From: an uncultured Prevotellaceae bacterium
GTDB taxonomy: Bacteria > Bacteroidota > Bacteroidia > Bacteroidales > Bacteroidaceae
Direction: 5' to 3'
Length of the DNA stretch: 64,000 bases
Assembly (NCBI GenBank): GCA_902769705.1
Contig: CACXPX010000003.1
Coordinates: forward strand, 62,001 to 126,000
A program made the position numbers and the translations under genes. Shown here piece by piece: positions 8,882-17,772 of this stretch. The notes under the pieces are model-generated. The model ran no database searches. It saw nothing but the letters and a program-made list of their open reading frames with translations, and was not told where the DNA came from. The first letter of the stretch is position 1; every line of letters begins with the position of its first letter.

Positions 8882-10207
8882 TCAAAACTCCTCACCATTG
8901 ATTCTCACGTTCTTCACCACAGTGTTTTGGATGATGTCACGTGTGAAAGTCTTTTTCTGATCTGTCACATCGATGTTTTCGAAAGTAAAATCACGCAGAG
9001 CATATTTATCAGAACCGCCCACGTCGAAGAAATTCTTGCACGACATCTGTATGTTGCGCATCACGATGTTGTTACACACCGAGAGAGGCATATCTGCACG
9101 GTCTTCAGGTTGGAAGAACTGTGTCCAAGGACGAACAACGAGGAAACTTCCCGTCTGCCCAGTAATGTTCTCCACCGTCACATATTCATAATGCTGTGGC
9201 GTGTCTGGACGCATCTTGAGCCAAAGGACACGCGAAGCATTATCAGCATGGCAATTGCGCAAAATAACATTCCAGTCATGAAGACTCTCACTGCCCAACG
9301 TAAGACATCCATGAACTGTTCCGTAGTGGCAATTCTCAATCAAGATATTATAACATGGACCATTGTTTTCGTCCTTATCGGCCCAAGTTCCCTTACCTCC
9401 TTTCAGCACCACGGCATCATCGTTCACGTTCATATAACAGCCTCTCACCATCACGTCATGACAAGCATCAATATCGATGGCATCAGTACTGGGTCCCTTA
9501 ACGCCCTCAGTTGACGAATATATATAAAGGTCGAGATAGCGCACATGGTCGCTCTTGTAAACATGGTTAGTCCAGAATGGCGAATTAATCAACCGCACAT
9601 CCTGCACTGTCACGTTCTTACAGTTGGAAATATAAACCAACCGTGGTCGCTGCGCATCCTTGTTTGTACACTGAGGATTCCATTGCCGACGAATCCAAAA
9701 CTCGCGCCAATAATGATAGCCATTTCCATCAATGGTGCCTTGTCCGGAGATGGTAAATCCATCGAGACCGTCAGCATTAACCAATGCCGTGAAATACTTG
9801 CAAGTCTGTCCCTCTATGCGAGTCTCCTTGATATCGAAATCCTCTATGCGCTCACTTCCACGCAACACGGCTCCACGCTCCAGATATAGATGGGTTCCTT
9901 TCCGGAAGTAGAGGCTTCCGCTAGTGAATGTCCCTGTAGGTATCACTATCACGCCCCCACCCTCTTGAGAAGCCTTGTCGATAACTGCTTGAATGGCTTG
10001 CGTCTGCACCAACGAGCTGTTGGTGGCCACGCCATGCTGCGTGATGACATAACGTTTCCCCAGCGTTGAGACATCCACTTTAGCCGTATCGCAAAACCAT
10101 GTATCCATCGGCTTTCCATCGGGCCAAAGCTGTTGCTGCACTTTCTTTTTGGCATCAGCAAATACACATGCTACCAAAAGAATCGAGAAAAAGAATAATC
10201 GTTTCAT
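8882..10207 (-). CDS. GH28 family glycoside hydrolase (polygalacturonase/rhamnogalacturonan hydrolase type)
   Basis: 441 residues with a signal peptide (MKRLFFFSILLVACVFADA). The right-handed beta-helix carries GH28 catalytic segments: STDAID (canonical NTD), NDDAVVLKG (the two catalytic Asp), HGCLTLGSE (canonical GHG region) and RVLWLKM (canonical RIK). The ATG at 10207 was chosen because a promoter element at 10242-10249 would fall inside a longer reading frame beginning at 10261, and the signal peptide starts here. First gene of the GH28-CE12-esterase set. The substrate within pectin (homogalacturonan or RG-I) is inferred from the CE12 and PL11 neighbours. Confidence 0.88.
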   Translation of the reverse strand: MKRLFFFSILLVACVFADAKKKVQQQLWPDGKPMDTWFCDTAKVDVSTLGKRYVITQHGVATNSSLVQTQAIQAVIDKASQEGGGVIVIPTGTFTSGSLYFRKGTHLYLERGAVLRGSERIEDFDIKETRIEGQTCKYFTALVNADGLDGFTISGQGTIDGNGYHYWREFWIRRQWNPQCTNKDAQRPRLVYISNCKNVTVQDVRLINSPFWTNHVYKSDHVRYLDLYIYSSTEGVKGPSTDAIDIDACHDVMVRGCYMNVNDDAVVLKGGKGTWADKDENNGPCYNILIENCHYGTVHGCLTLGSESLHDWNVILRNCHADNASRVLWLKMRPDTPQHYEYVTVENITGQTGSFLVVRPWTQFFQPEDRADMPLSVCNNIVMRNIQMSCKNFFDVGGSDKYALRDFTFENIDVTDQKKTFTRDIIQNTVVKNVRINGEEF

Positions 10208-10241
10208 TTGTTTCAGGAAGTAGTTGTAGATTCTATTTTTG

Positions 10242-10249
10242 CAAAGGTA
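10242..10249 (-). promoter_or_regulatory. Promoter -7 element of the GH28-CE12-esterase operon
   Basis: TACCTTTG on the minus strand, 34 nt upstream of the ATG at 10207. It fixes the GH28 start downstream of it. No exact -33 TTTG is seen. Confidence 0.6.
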
Positions 10250-10318
10250 TGACATTTCCATTATACAGTAACCACTATAATTGACTTTTCAACTGCGAAT
10301 TTTGATTATGCCCCCACC

Positions 10319-11056
10319 TCAATGCGTTCGTCCAACCAGTCGCAGTCTGCGCCATACGAAACGCGGTATCAATCGCCAGAAAAACACCAATGCGCGATAA
10401 CGGAAATCGATGACCTTCACATGACGACGTGCATATACAGCTTTCACGATGCCACGGGCCACACTTTCTGGTCGCATTAACATGGGATAATGTCCTCCAT
10501 CGGCCAACAAGGCCGTGTCAACAAATCCTGGTCGGATGTCAGTAAAAGTGATTCCCAACTGACGGCTAACCGAAAGCTGCTCCAAAGCTTGGATGTATGT
10601 ATTTTGAAAAGCTTTCGTTGCACTATACGAAGGTGCCGGTCCCAGTCCTTTCGTACCAGCAATTGACGAGATGACAGCAATGTGGCCGCCGCCGTTAGTT
10701 GCCATATGGTGAAAGACAGCATCCACCATTCGTGTGAACCCCGTGGCATTGGTTTCCACGGTCTTCATTTCAATCTCTGCATCAAGGTCGGCATTTTGTT
10801 TGCCAATGCCTGAAGCATGCAAGTATAAATCAACACCACCAACACGCTCTACAAGGTCGAGTAACCTGTTGGGAGCATCTTCCTTGGTGATATCTATTTG
10901 TGCCACTTCAACCATTTCGAAATTCTCATCCTTCATCGTATTAAGGACTGACAAACGGCGAGCAGCGATGCCAATTCTCCAACCGTCAGCCAACAAAAGT
11001 TTGGCCACTTCAAGCCCCATTCCTGATGAGGCTCCCATAATTATTGCTCGTTTCAT
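10319..11056 (-). CDS. SDR-family oxidoreductase
   Basis: 245 residues, cytosolic. The Rossmann motif GASSGMG (residues ~7-13) binds NAD(P), and the catalytic Ser in VISSIAG and the YSATK pair (Tyr/Lys) are present, as in classical short-chain dehydrogenases. The C-terminus is basic and hydrophobic (VFFWRLIPRFVWRRLRL), suggesting membrane contact, as in several DltE/YqjQ-like SDRs. The ATG at 11056 was preferred to one at 11065 because the latter lies inside the -7 promoter element. The substrate cannot be told from sequence. It is divergent from sppA. Confidence 0.85.
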   Translation of the reverse strand: MKRAIIMGASSGMGLEVAKLLLADGWRIGIAARRLSVLNTMKDENFEMVEVAQIDITKEDAPNRLLDLVERVGGVDLYLHASGIGKQNADLDAEIEMKTVETNATGFTRMVDAVFHHMATNGGGHIAVISSIAGTKGLGPAPSYSATKAFQNTYIQALEQLSVSRQLGITFTDIRPGFVDTALLADGGHYPMLMRPESVARGIVKAVYARRHVKVIDFRYRALVFFWRLIPRFVWRRLRLVGRTH

Positions 11057-11062
11057 TAATTG

Positions 11063-11070
11063 CAAAATTA
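11063..11070 (-). promoter_or_regulatory. Promoter -7 element of the SDR gene
   Basis: TAATTTTG on the minus strand, ending 6 nt before the ATG at 11056. The transcript would have almost no 5' leader. Confidence 0.5.
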
Positions 11071-11143
11071 TAAAAAAAATGAAGATTATTGGTCATTTTG
11101 CGCTTTTTTTCACACTTTTGACGATATTTTTGTGCCTACTGCT

Positions 11144-11173
11144 TTTGATTATCAACTTTATTCATTACTTTTG
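11144..11173 (+). promoter_or_regulatory. Promoter of sppA
   Basis: TTTG (11144-11147), an 18-nt spacer, then TACTTTTG (11166-11173), 36 nt before the sppA ATG. Confidence 0.65.
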
Positions 11174-11209
11174 CGAACAGAAAACAATTAGAAAAAACCT
11201 CTAACAATT

Positions 11210-12979
11210 ATGAAAGATTTCTTCAAGTATGTATTTGCCACGATTGTCGGACTCATTTTGTTCGGTATTATTATGGCTATTTTGGGAGTGATGAGTATTG
11301 TCGGAATGATTTCATCGGGACAAGCCACCCAAAACGTGAGTGACAATTCTGTATTAGTGTTGAAACTGTCAGGAACGATGGACGAACAGGCTGGCGACAA
11401 CACATTGGCACAATTCACAGGCAACGCAATCAGTTCGTTGGGACTGAACGAAACACTTAGCGCCATAAAGAAAGCCAAGGATAATGACAAAGTGAAAGGC
11501 ATCTACATCGAGGCAGGTGCACTCTCTGCCGACTACGCCTCTATGCAGGAAGTGCGCAGCGCATTGGCCGATTTTAAAAAAAGTGGGAAATGGATTGTCG
11601 CTTACGCCGACACCTACACACAAGGGGCATACTACATATCGTCTATAGCAGACAAAGTGTATCTGAATCCTCAGGGCGAACTTGACTGGCACGGCCTTGG
11701 CTCGCAGCCTCTCTTCGTGAAAGACTTGTTGGCAAAGATGGGCGTGAAGATGCAAATCATCAAAGTGGGCAAATATAAGAGTGCCACAGAGATGTACTCT
11801 GAAGACCACATGAGCGATGCCAATCGCGAGCAAACACAAGCCTACATCAACGGATTGTGGCAGAACATTTGTAAAGAGGTGGCCGCTAGCCGCAAACTGA
11901 CCATTGAGAAACTTAACGAATATGCAGACAGTGGCATTACCTTCAGCGAGCAAAAAGACTTGATTGCCAAGAAAATGATTGACGGTCTGCTTTATAACGA
12001 TCAGGTGAAGAAGGAAGTGAAGAAACTCTTGAAGCTCGACGAAGACAAGAGCATCCGTCAGCTGAGCATCGCCGACATGGCTAATGTGAAACAAAAAGAT
12101 AAAGGTGAACAGATTGCTGTTTACTACGCATTTGGAAACATTGTAGACAATCCTGCTACTGGCTATTTGATGGGAGGCGGCAACCAGATTGTCGCCAAAG
12201 ATGTCTGTAAAGACATTGAAAACTTGATGAACGATGACGATGTAAAGGCTGTGGTTATTCGCGTGAACTCACCAGGTGGTAGCGCTTACGCATCAGAACA
12301 GATATGGCACCAGATTGAAATGCTGAAAGCCAAGAAGCCCGTTGTGGTTTCAATGGGTGGATATGCAGCCTCTGGTGGTTATTATATCAGTTCTGGAGCC
12401 AACTGGATTGTCGCAGAACCTACTACACTCACGGGTAGCATCGGTATTTTCGGACAAATTCCTGACCCAAGCCAGTTGCTTACGCAGAAACTGGGTGTCA
12501 AGTTCGATGAAGTGAAAACCAACAAGTTTGCACTAATGGGAAGCATGGCACGTCCTATGAACGATGATGAAATTTCTTTGCTCACCAAATACATCGCAAG
12601 AGGATACGACACCTTCCGCAAACGTGTGGCCGACGGACGCAAGATGACCGTTGAGCAAGTGGAAGAAATAGCACAAGGACATGTATTTACGGGTGAAGAT
12701 GCATTGAAGATTAAACTTGTTGACGAAATGGGCGGACTTGAAAAAGCTGTGGAGAAGGCTGCCAAACTCGCCAAGCTCGATGAATACCACACAACAGATT
12801 ATCCCGCTCCGAAGGACCTCTTCCAGCAACTCATGAGCAATGCCACTACAGGAAGTTATCTCGACGAGCAAATCCGTCTGACATTGGGCGACTACTATGA
12901 GCCTTACATGATGCTGAAGACGATGAATCAGCAATCGGCCATCCAAGCACGTCTGCCTTTCTTCCTTAACATTCACTAA
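11210..12979 (+). CDS. sppA: Signal peptide peptidase SppA, long (67K) form
   Basis: 589 residues, the length of the long two-domain SppA. One N-terminal transmembrane helix (~5-35) anchors it in the inner membrane with the catalytic part outside. The first half contributes the general-base lysine in VGKYKSATEM (~190); the second half carries the nucleophile serine in GGYAASGGYY (~388). SppA degrades signal peptides left in the membrane after export. lpxK follows after 3 bp, so the two are very likely co-transcribed. Confidence 0.95.
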   Translation: MKDFFKYVFATIVGLILFGIIMAILGVMSIVGMISSGQATQNVSDNSVLVLKLSGTMDEQAGDNTLAQFTGNAISSLGLNETLSAIKKAKDNDKVKGIYIEAGALSADYASMQEVRSALADFKKSGKWIVAYADTYTQGAYYISSIADKVYLNPQGELDWHGLGSQPLFVKDLLAKMGVKMQIIKVGKYKSATEMYSEDHMSDANREQTQAYINGLWQNICKEVAASRKLTIEKLNEYADSGITFSEQKDLIAKKMIDGLLYNDQVKKEVKKLLKLDEDKSIRQLSIADMANVKQKDKGEQIAVYYAFGNIVDNPATGYLMGGGNQIVAKDVCKDIENLMNDDDVKAVVIRVNSPGGSAYASEQIWHQIEMLKAKKPVVVSMGGYAASGGYYISSGANWIVAEPTTLTGSIGIFGQIPDPSQLLTQKLGVKFDEVKTNKFALMGSMARPMNDDEISLLTKYIARGYDTFRKRVADGRKMTVEQVEEIAQGHVFTGEDALKIKLVDEMGGLEKAVEKAAKLAKLDEYHTTDYPAPKDLFQQLMSNATTGSYLDEQIRLTLGDYYEPYMMLKTMNQQSAIQARLPFFLNIH

Positions 12980-12982
12980 AAC

Positions 12983-14164
12983 ATGCGAACAGAGGGCGAC
13001 TTCATCAAAGTTAACGAATGGCTAACGCCGTTCAGTTGGTTCTATGGCGCAGCCGTTAGGTTGCGGAACCAACTGTTCGACTTTGGAATCCTGAAGAGCA
13101 GGGCATTCGATATACCAGTCATAGCCGTTGGCAATATCACGGTGGGCGGTTCGGGCAAGACACCGCATGCCGAGCACCTCATCCGCCTACTGCAAGACAA
13201 GGTGAAGGTAGCCATTCTGTCACGAGGATACAAACGTAAGACGAAGGGATACGTCATTGCCGACAAAGACACTACGATGTCTGATATTGGAGACGAACCG
13301 TTTCAGATGAAACGGAAGTTCCCAAAAGTATATGTGGCTGTAGACAAAGACCGTTGCAGAGGCATCGACAACCTCACAACAGATACCGCCACATCCGACG
13401 TTGATGTCATTCTGCTCGACGATGCCTTCCAACATCGCTACGTGAAACCTGGCATCAATATGCTGCTCGTGGACTACCACCGACTCATCACCTACGACAA
13501 GCTACTACCCGCAGGCCGACTGCGCGAACCCATGAAAGGAAAGTCGAGGGCTGACATCGTAATCATTACGAAATGTCCGAAAGACCTGAAACCTATGGAG
13601 TTCCGTGTGCTCACGAAGACCATGAGCCTCTATCCTTATCAGGACTTATATTTCACGACTTTGGAATACGAAGCACTGAAGCCCGTATTCTCAAGCGAGA
13701 AGCCCAACATGTCGCTCGACTCCATCCAACAGCAAAACGTGTTGTTGCTCACAGGCATCGCATCACCCAAGCAGATGATGCTCGACTTGCAGCCTTACAA
13801 CGAGAACATTCAATCGCTGGCTTTCAGCGACCACCACAATTTCAAGCAGAAGGACATCAGGCGAATCAACGACACGTTCGAAGCAATGGCTTCGCCCAAA
13901 ATCATCATCACAACGGAGAAAGACGCCGTTCGCCTCGAAGCCGTTGAAGGACTGAGCAACGAAGTGAAAGATAGCCTCTACATGTTACCCGTCCACATCA
14001 AGTTCATGCTCGAACAAGAAGAAGATTTCAATTCAAAAATCATCAGCTATGTACTCAAAAATTCCCGAAACAGCATCCTGGTTAAAGGAAAGGATGACAA
14101 CAAACCCAAAGATAGCCATCATTCTGGGGACAGGCCTCGGACAATTAGCTTCAGAAATAACTGA
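12983..14164 (+). CDS. lpxK: Tetraacyldisaccharide 4'-kinase (lipid A biosynthesis)
   Basis: 393 residues. An N-terminal membrane-associating segment (WLTPFSWFYGAAVRLRNQLF) precedes the P-loop GNITVGGSGKTP (~50-61) and DDAFQHRYV. LpxK phosphorylates the 4' position of the lipid A disaccharide at the inner membrane. The family-like part ends around KNSRNS (~365); the last ~28 residues are polar and are encoded where the next gene has already started in another frame. The 116-bp same-strand overlap is therefore probably a read-on tail. Confidence 0.94.
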   Translation: MRTEGDFIKVNEWLTPFSWFYGAAVRLRNQLFDFGILKSRAFDIPVIAVGNITVGGSGKTPHAEHLIRLLQDKVKVAILSRGYKRKTKGYVIADKDTTMSDIGDEPFQMKRKFPKVYVAVDKDRCRGIDNLTTDTATSDVDVILLDDAFQHRYVKPGINMLLVDYHRLITYDKLLPAGRLREPMKGKSRADIVIITKCPKDLKPMEFRVLTKTMSLYPYQDLYFTTLEYEALKPVFSSEKPNMSLDSIQQQNVLLLTGIASPKQMMLDLQPYNENIQSLAFSDHHNFKQKDIRRINDTFEAMASPKIIITTEKDAVRLEAVEGLSNEVKDSLYMLPVHIKFMLEQEEDFNSKIISYVLKNSRNSILVKGKDDNKPKDSHHSGDRPRTISFRNN

Positions 14165-14858
14165 CACCTACGAATTCCCATATGCAACTATTCCCAACTT
14201 CCCCGTTTCGACGGTGGAAGGGCATAGCGGGAAACTCATATTCGGAAAACTCGGTGGAAAGGACATCTTGGCCATGCAAGGCAGGTTTCACTTCTACGAG
14301 GGCTACAACATGCGCGAAGTGACATTCCCAATCAGAGTGATGAATGAATTGGGCATTGAGACGCTTTTTGTGAGCAATGCTGCTGGTGGCATGAATCCCG
14401 AATTCAAAATCGGAGACGTGATGATTATCACCGACCATATCAATATGATGCCAGAACACCCGCTCAATGGTCCTAACTATCCTACAGGCCCACGATTCCC
14501 CGATATGCACGAGCCATATAGCCATAATCTTATAGCACTGGCCGACAAAATCGCCGAAGAAAAGAACATCATGCTGCGGCATGGCGTTTATGTAGCCGTG
14601 CAAGGTCCCACTTTCGAGACACCTGCAGAATATCGGATGTATCGTATTTTGGGAGGCGATGCCGTGGGAATGAGCACCGTGCCTGAAGTCATCGTTGCTC
14701 ATCACTGCGGAATCCGCACCTTTGGCGTCAGCATCATTACCGATTTAGGTGGATTCGACGCACCCGTTGAGGTTAGCCATGAAGAGGTGCAGAAGGCAGC
14801 CAACACGGCACAGCCAATTATGACAGAAATCATGCGCGAAATGATTAAGCGGTCATGA
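14049..14858 (+). CDS. Purine nucleoside phosphorylase (PNP-I, trimeric type)
   Basis: 269 residues, a normal length. ILGTGLG (~24-30, phosphate binding), the ATIPNFPVSTVEGHSG segment, LAMQGRFHFYEGY, VSNAAGGMN and GMSTVPEVIVA mark the trimeric guanosine/inosine phosphorylase family. It splits purine nucleosides with phosphate for base salvage. The start MYSKIPETASWLKERM is the usual N-terminal helix, so the gene really begins inside the 3' end of lpxK. thiL follows 34 bp later. Confidence 0.94.
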   Translation: MYSKIPETASWLKERMTTNPKIAIILGTGLGQLASEITDTYEFPYATIPNFPVSTVEGHSGKLIFGKLGGKDILAMQGRFHFYEGYNMREVTFPIRVMNELGIETLFVSNAAGGMNPEFKIGDVMIITDHINMMPEHPLNGPNYPTGPRFPDMHEPYSHNLIALADKIAEEKNIMLRHGVYVAVQGPTFETPAEYRMYRILGGDAVGMSTVPEVIVAHHCGIRTFGVSIITDLGGFDAPVEVSHEEVQKAANTAQPIMTEIMREMIKRS

Positions 14859-14892
14859 ATCCATCACCTAACAACCATCACCAACTCAATCA

Positions 14893-15957
14893 ATGGATAT
14901 AGCAAAACTTGGAGAATTTGGTCTTATTAACCATCTCACCAAAGACATAAAACCACAAAACAAATCAACGAAATATGGCGTAGGCGACGACTGCGCCGTG
15001 CTCTCCTATCCTGAAAGCGAAGTGCTCGTCACAACTGACATGCTCATGGAAGGCATTCACTTCGACCTCACATACATCTCCATGCGCCATCTGGGCTATA
15101 AGTCGGCTATGGTCAACCTCAGCGACATTTTCGCCATGAACGGCACTCCACGCCAAATGGTGGTGAGCGTTGCTCTCAGCAAGCGCTTCACGGTGGAAGA
15201 CCTCGAAGAATTCTACGCCGGTCTGCGTGAAGCCTGTGAGAAATGGAACGTGGATGTTGTAGGTGGCGACACCACTACATCGCTCACAGGACTTGCAATT
15301 TCCATCACCTGCATCGGTGAAGCCAGAAACGAAGACATCGTCTATCGCAATGGTGCGCATGACACCGACCTGATTTGCGTCAGCGGTGATTTAGGTGCTG
15401 CCTATATGGGGTTGCAACTGTTGGAACGCGAGAAAGCTGTCTATTACCAGATGCTCAACGAGTATCAGAAGAAGCATCCATCAGCCAGTGCCCAACAACC
15501 AGCACCCGACTTCCAACCCGACTTTGCTGGCAAGGAATACCTTCTTCAAAGACAACTGCAGCCCGAGGCACGAGGCGACATCATTGGACAACTCAAACAA
15601 GCCGGTATACGCCCAACGTCCATGATGGATATCAGCGACGGTCTTTCCAGCGAACTACTGCACATCTGCAAACAAAGCAATTGTGGTTGCCGCATCTACG
15701 AGAAGAACATCCCCATCGACTATCAAACCGCCGTTATGGCTGAAGAGTTTAACATGAATGTCACCACCTGCGCACTCAACGGGGGTGAAGACTACGAATT
15801 GTTATTCACCGTTCCTATCGGCGACCACGAGAAAATCGAGCAGATGGAAGGTGTCCACCTCATTGGGCATGTCACAAGAGCCGAACTCGGTGCTATGCTT
15901 ATCGCCCGCGATGGTCAGGAGTTTGTCATCAAGGCGCAGGGGTGGAATCCACTTTGA
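14893..15957 (+). CDS. thiL: Thiamine-monophosphate kinase
   Basis: 354 residues. GEFGLINHL, GVGDDCAVL, TTDMLMEGIHFDL, the conserved NLSDIFAMNG and VVGGDTT identify ThiL of the PurM/ThiL superfamily, and the second half has MDISDGLSSELLHI and NGGEDYELLF. The enzyme phosphorylates thiamine monophosphate to the diphosphate cofactor, which the 2-oxoacid oxidoreductase encoded nearby also needs. A Pro/Gln/Ala-rich insertion (~197-213) is local decoration. It is probably the last gene of the sppA-lpxK-PNP-thiL unit. Confidence 0.95.
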   Translation: MDIAKLGEFGLINHLTKDIKPQNKSTKYGVGDDCAVLSYPESEVLVTTDMLMEGIHFDLTYISMRHLGYKSAMVNLSDIFAMNGTPRQMVVSVALSKRFTVEDLEEFYAGLREACEKWNVDVVGGDTTTSLTGLAISITCIGEARNEDIVYRNGAHDTDLICVSGDLGAAYMGLQLLEREKAVYYQMLNEYQKKHPSASAQQPAPDFQPDFAGKEYLLQRQLQPEARGDIIGQLKQAGIRPTSMMDISDGLSSELLHICKQSNCGCRIYEKNIPIDYQTAVMAEEFNMNVTTCALNGGEDYELLFTVPIGDHEKIEQMEGVHLIGHVTRAELGAMLIARDGQEFVIKAQGWNPL

Positions 15958-15979
15958 TTTTTACCCGGCTATCAAGATT

Positions 15980-17107
15980 TCACTTTCCGATTTTGCTCTG
16001 TGCGATACGCTTGGCACGAGCTTCAGATTGAACCGATAGCTTCCCTTTCAAATATTCTTCTATAATAAGAGAGGCTATCGGCGCAGCCATGTCTGCCCCC
16101 CATCCCCCGTGCTCAATATAAACAGCAATGGCAATTTGCGGATTGTTCATTGGGGCAAAAGCAATAAAGGCAGAATGGTCTTTTCCAGAATTCTCTACTG
16201 TCCCCGTTTTCCCGCAAACAGGATAATTGGCTGTATTGACCGATGTGGCTGTACCTTTTACTACAGCTTGATGCATGCCTTCAACGACATATTGGAAGGC
16301 ATCGGATGATATGGAAGTGTTTCGCCGAGTCAAATAACGCTGAGGAAGCGGACGCGAATCGGTTGCCTGATGAATATGAGGCGGATAATAGAAGCCTCTG
16401 TTAGCAATGACAGCCGCAAGGTTGCAAAGTTGCAAGGGCGTGAGCGTGATGTCGCCCTGCCCCATTCCAGCCCACATCACAGTCTTTCCATCCCACCCTT
16501 TCGGGTAACGACGGTTCAGATAGTTCACGTTGGCCAACAAACCACCCTTCTCCCCAGGAATGTCCACACCGAGAGGACCACCGAGTCCCATACTCCGCAT
16601 GTGATTGTTCCACACCGTGACGGCTTCAGCAGGAGTCTCGTACATGAATTTGTCATTCAGCATGCTGGCGAAGGTGGTCAGGAACCAGGTGTTACACGAG
16701 ATGGCCAATGCATCGACCAACGCCAAAGGCGAACGATGTTTATGGCATCCTACATGGATATTTCCGTCGGTGAACCCATCGACACAAGCGATGGTCATAT
16801 CGGGAGTGATGTTTCCTTCAGTCAGCATCACAAGCGCTTGAGCCGTCTTAAACGTAGAACCTGGTGCATATGGTTTGGCAATAGCCAAATTCACGTTGAA
16901 TCCTTCAGGAGAATTGGTCACGAGGCAGATAATCTCGCCCGTGGCAGGTTTGATGGCAACGATGCTGCCCGTTTTTCCAGCCAACAGACGCTCACCAAGT
17001 TGCTGCAGCAAAGGGCGCACTGTCAATGGGCCATCGGTTGGCAGTCCCTGAGCCTGCATATGCGTGAACAGAAGTAAGGCCAGAAAAAAGAGAACCGTCT
17101 TTTTCAT
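15980..17107 (-). CDS. Small secreted penicillin-binding transpeptidase-domain protein (PBP2-like)
   Basis: 375 residues: a cleavable signal peptide (MKKTVLFFLALLLFTHMQAQ) followed almost directly by a class B transpeptidase domain. The three catalytic motifs are intact: STFK (Ser ~84), SCN (~137) and KTG (~300). Normal PBP2 (mrdA) is about 600 residues with a transmembrane anchor and an N-terminal pedestal; both are absent here. It should act in the periplasm on peptidoglycan, either as a cross-linking enzyme or as a beta-lactam-binding or regulatory protein. It stands alone, with a terminator upstream of it. Confidence 0.85.
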   Translation of the reverse strand: MKKTVLFFLALLLFTHMQAQGLPTDGPLTVRPLLQQLGERLLAGKTGSIVAIKPATGEIICLVTNSPEGFNVNLAIAKPYAPGSTFKTAQALVMLTEGNITPDMTIACVDGFTDGNIHVGCHKHRSPLALVDALAISCNTWFLTTFASMLNDKFMYETPAEAVTVWNNHMRSMGLGGPLGVDIPGEKGGLLANVNYLNRRYPKGWDGKTVMWAGMGQGDITLTPLQLCNLAAVIANRGFYYPPHIHQATDSRPLPQRYLTRRNTSISSDAFQYVVEGMHQAVVKGTATSVNTANYPVCGKTGTVENSGKDHSAFIAFAPMNNPQIAIAVYIEHGGWGADMAAPIASLIIEEYLKGKLSVQSEARAKRIAQSKIGK

Positions 17108-17121
17108 CTTTCATTTATAAA

Positions 17122-17155
17122 AAAGCCCGGATGCCATCGCCTGCACCCGGGCTTT
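17122..17155 (-). terminator. Terminator of the 2-oxoacid:ferredoxin oxidoreductase operon
   Basis: AAAGCCCGG and CCGGGCTTT form a 9-bp stem; on the minus strand a run of T (GGGCTTTTTTAT) follows. It lies about 40 nt after the stop of the gamma-subunit gene. Confidence 0.85.
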
Positions 17156-17195
17156 GATTTCGCAAAAATAGAGTATAATAAAATGGGGTAAATGC

Positions 17196-17741
17196 CTATT
17201 GGCGTTGTTGAATAATGTTCATGCCTTGCTCCACAGCCTCCATGTTCAGGGGAATCAAGTGGTGGTGGCGTTCAGGCAGCGTCTTGAAGAGAGCTTTCTG
17301 CAGACCGTCGGTGCTGACAATAGGACACACTTTCAGCAAGCCTCCAAGAACAATCATGTTGAAGACTTTCGAGTTCTTCATCTCTGCAGCCTTGTCCATG
17401 GCATCAATCTGATAAATATGGATATCGTCACGTTTAGGCGTGTTGATGATGCCATATCCATCGTAGATGAGCAAACCACCGGGCTTCACTTTGGGCAGGA
17501 ACTTGTCCAGCGAAGGCTGATTGAGAACGATGGCAACATCGTATTGGCTGAGAATAGGCGAAGAAATGGCGTCATCGCTGACAATGACTGTCACGTTAGC
17601 CGTACCACCTCGCTGCTCGGGTCCATACGCAGGCATCCATGTCACTTCCTTGTCTTCCATCAGACCAGAATAGGCCAGAATCTTTCCCATAGAGAGGACG
17701 CCCTGTCCTCCGAAGCCACTGATAATTATCTCTTTTTTCAT
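17196..17741 (-). CDS. 2-oxoacid:acceptor oxidoreductase, gamma subunit
   Basis: 181 residues. GFGGQGVLSMG at the start and MPAYGPEQRGG are the family signatures of the gamma domain (PF01558). It works with the alpha, beta and ferredoxin-like subunits encoded upstream to decarboxylate a 2-oxoacid (2-oxoglutarate or branched-chain) oxidatively to the acyl-CoA, reducing ferredoxin. Such enzymes are typical of anaerobes. It is the last gene of the operon, 31 bp after the beta subunit gene and before a strong terminator. Confidence 0.92.
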   Translation of the reverse strand: MKKEIIISGFGGQGVLSMGKILAYSGLMEDKEVTWMPAYGPEQRGGTANVTVIVSDDAISSPILSQYDVAIVLNQPSLDKFLPKVKPGGLLIYDGYGIINTPKRDDIHIYQIDAMDKAAEMKNSKVFNMIVLGGLLKVCPIVSTDGLQKALFKTLPERHHHLIPLNMEAVEQGMNIIQQRQ

Positions 17742-17772
17742 ATCTTCAATTCTTTAATTATCTATTTTCCAA

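Noticed and set aside
9280..9480. Loss of the GHG motif in GH28 as a sign of inactivity
   Set aside because: The catalytic Asp pair and the HG of HGCLTLGSE are kept; variation of the first Gly is within what the family tolerates.
15470..15540. Insertion in ThiL taken as a domain
   Set aside because: It is only ~17 Pro/Gln/Ala-rich residues in a variable loop; the conserved motifs on both sides are intact.
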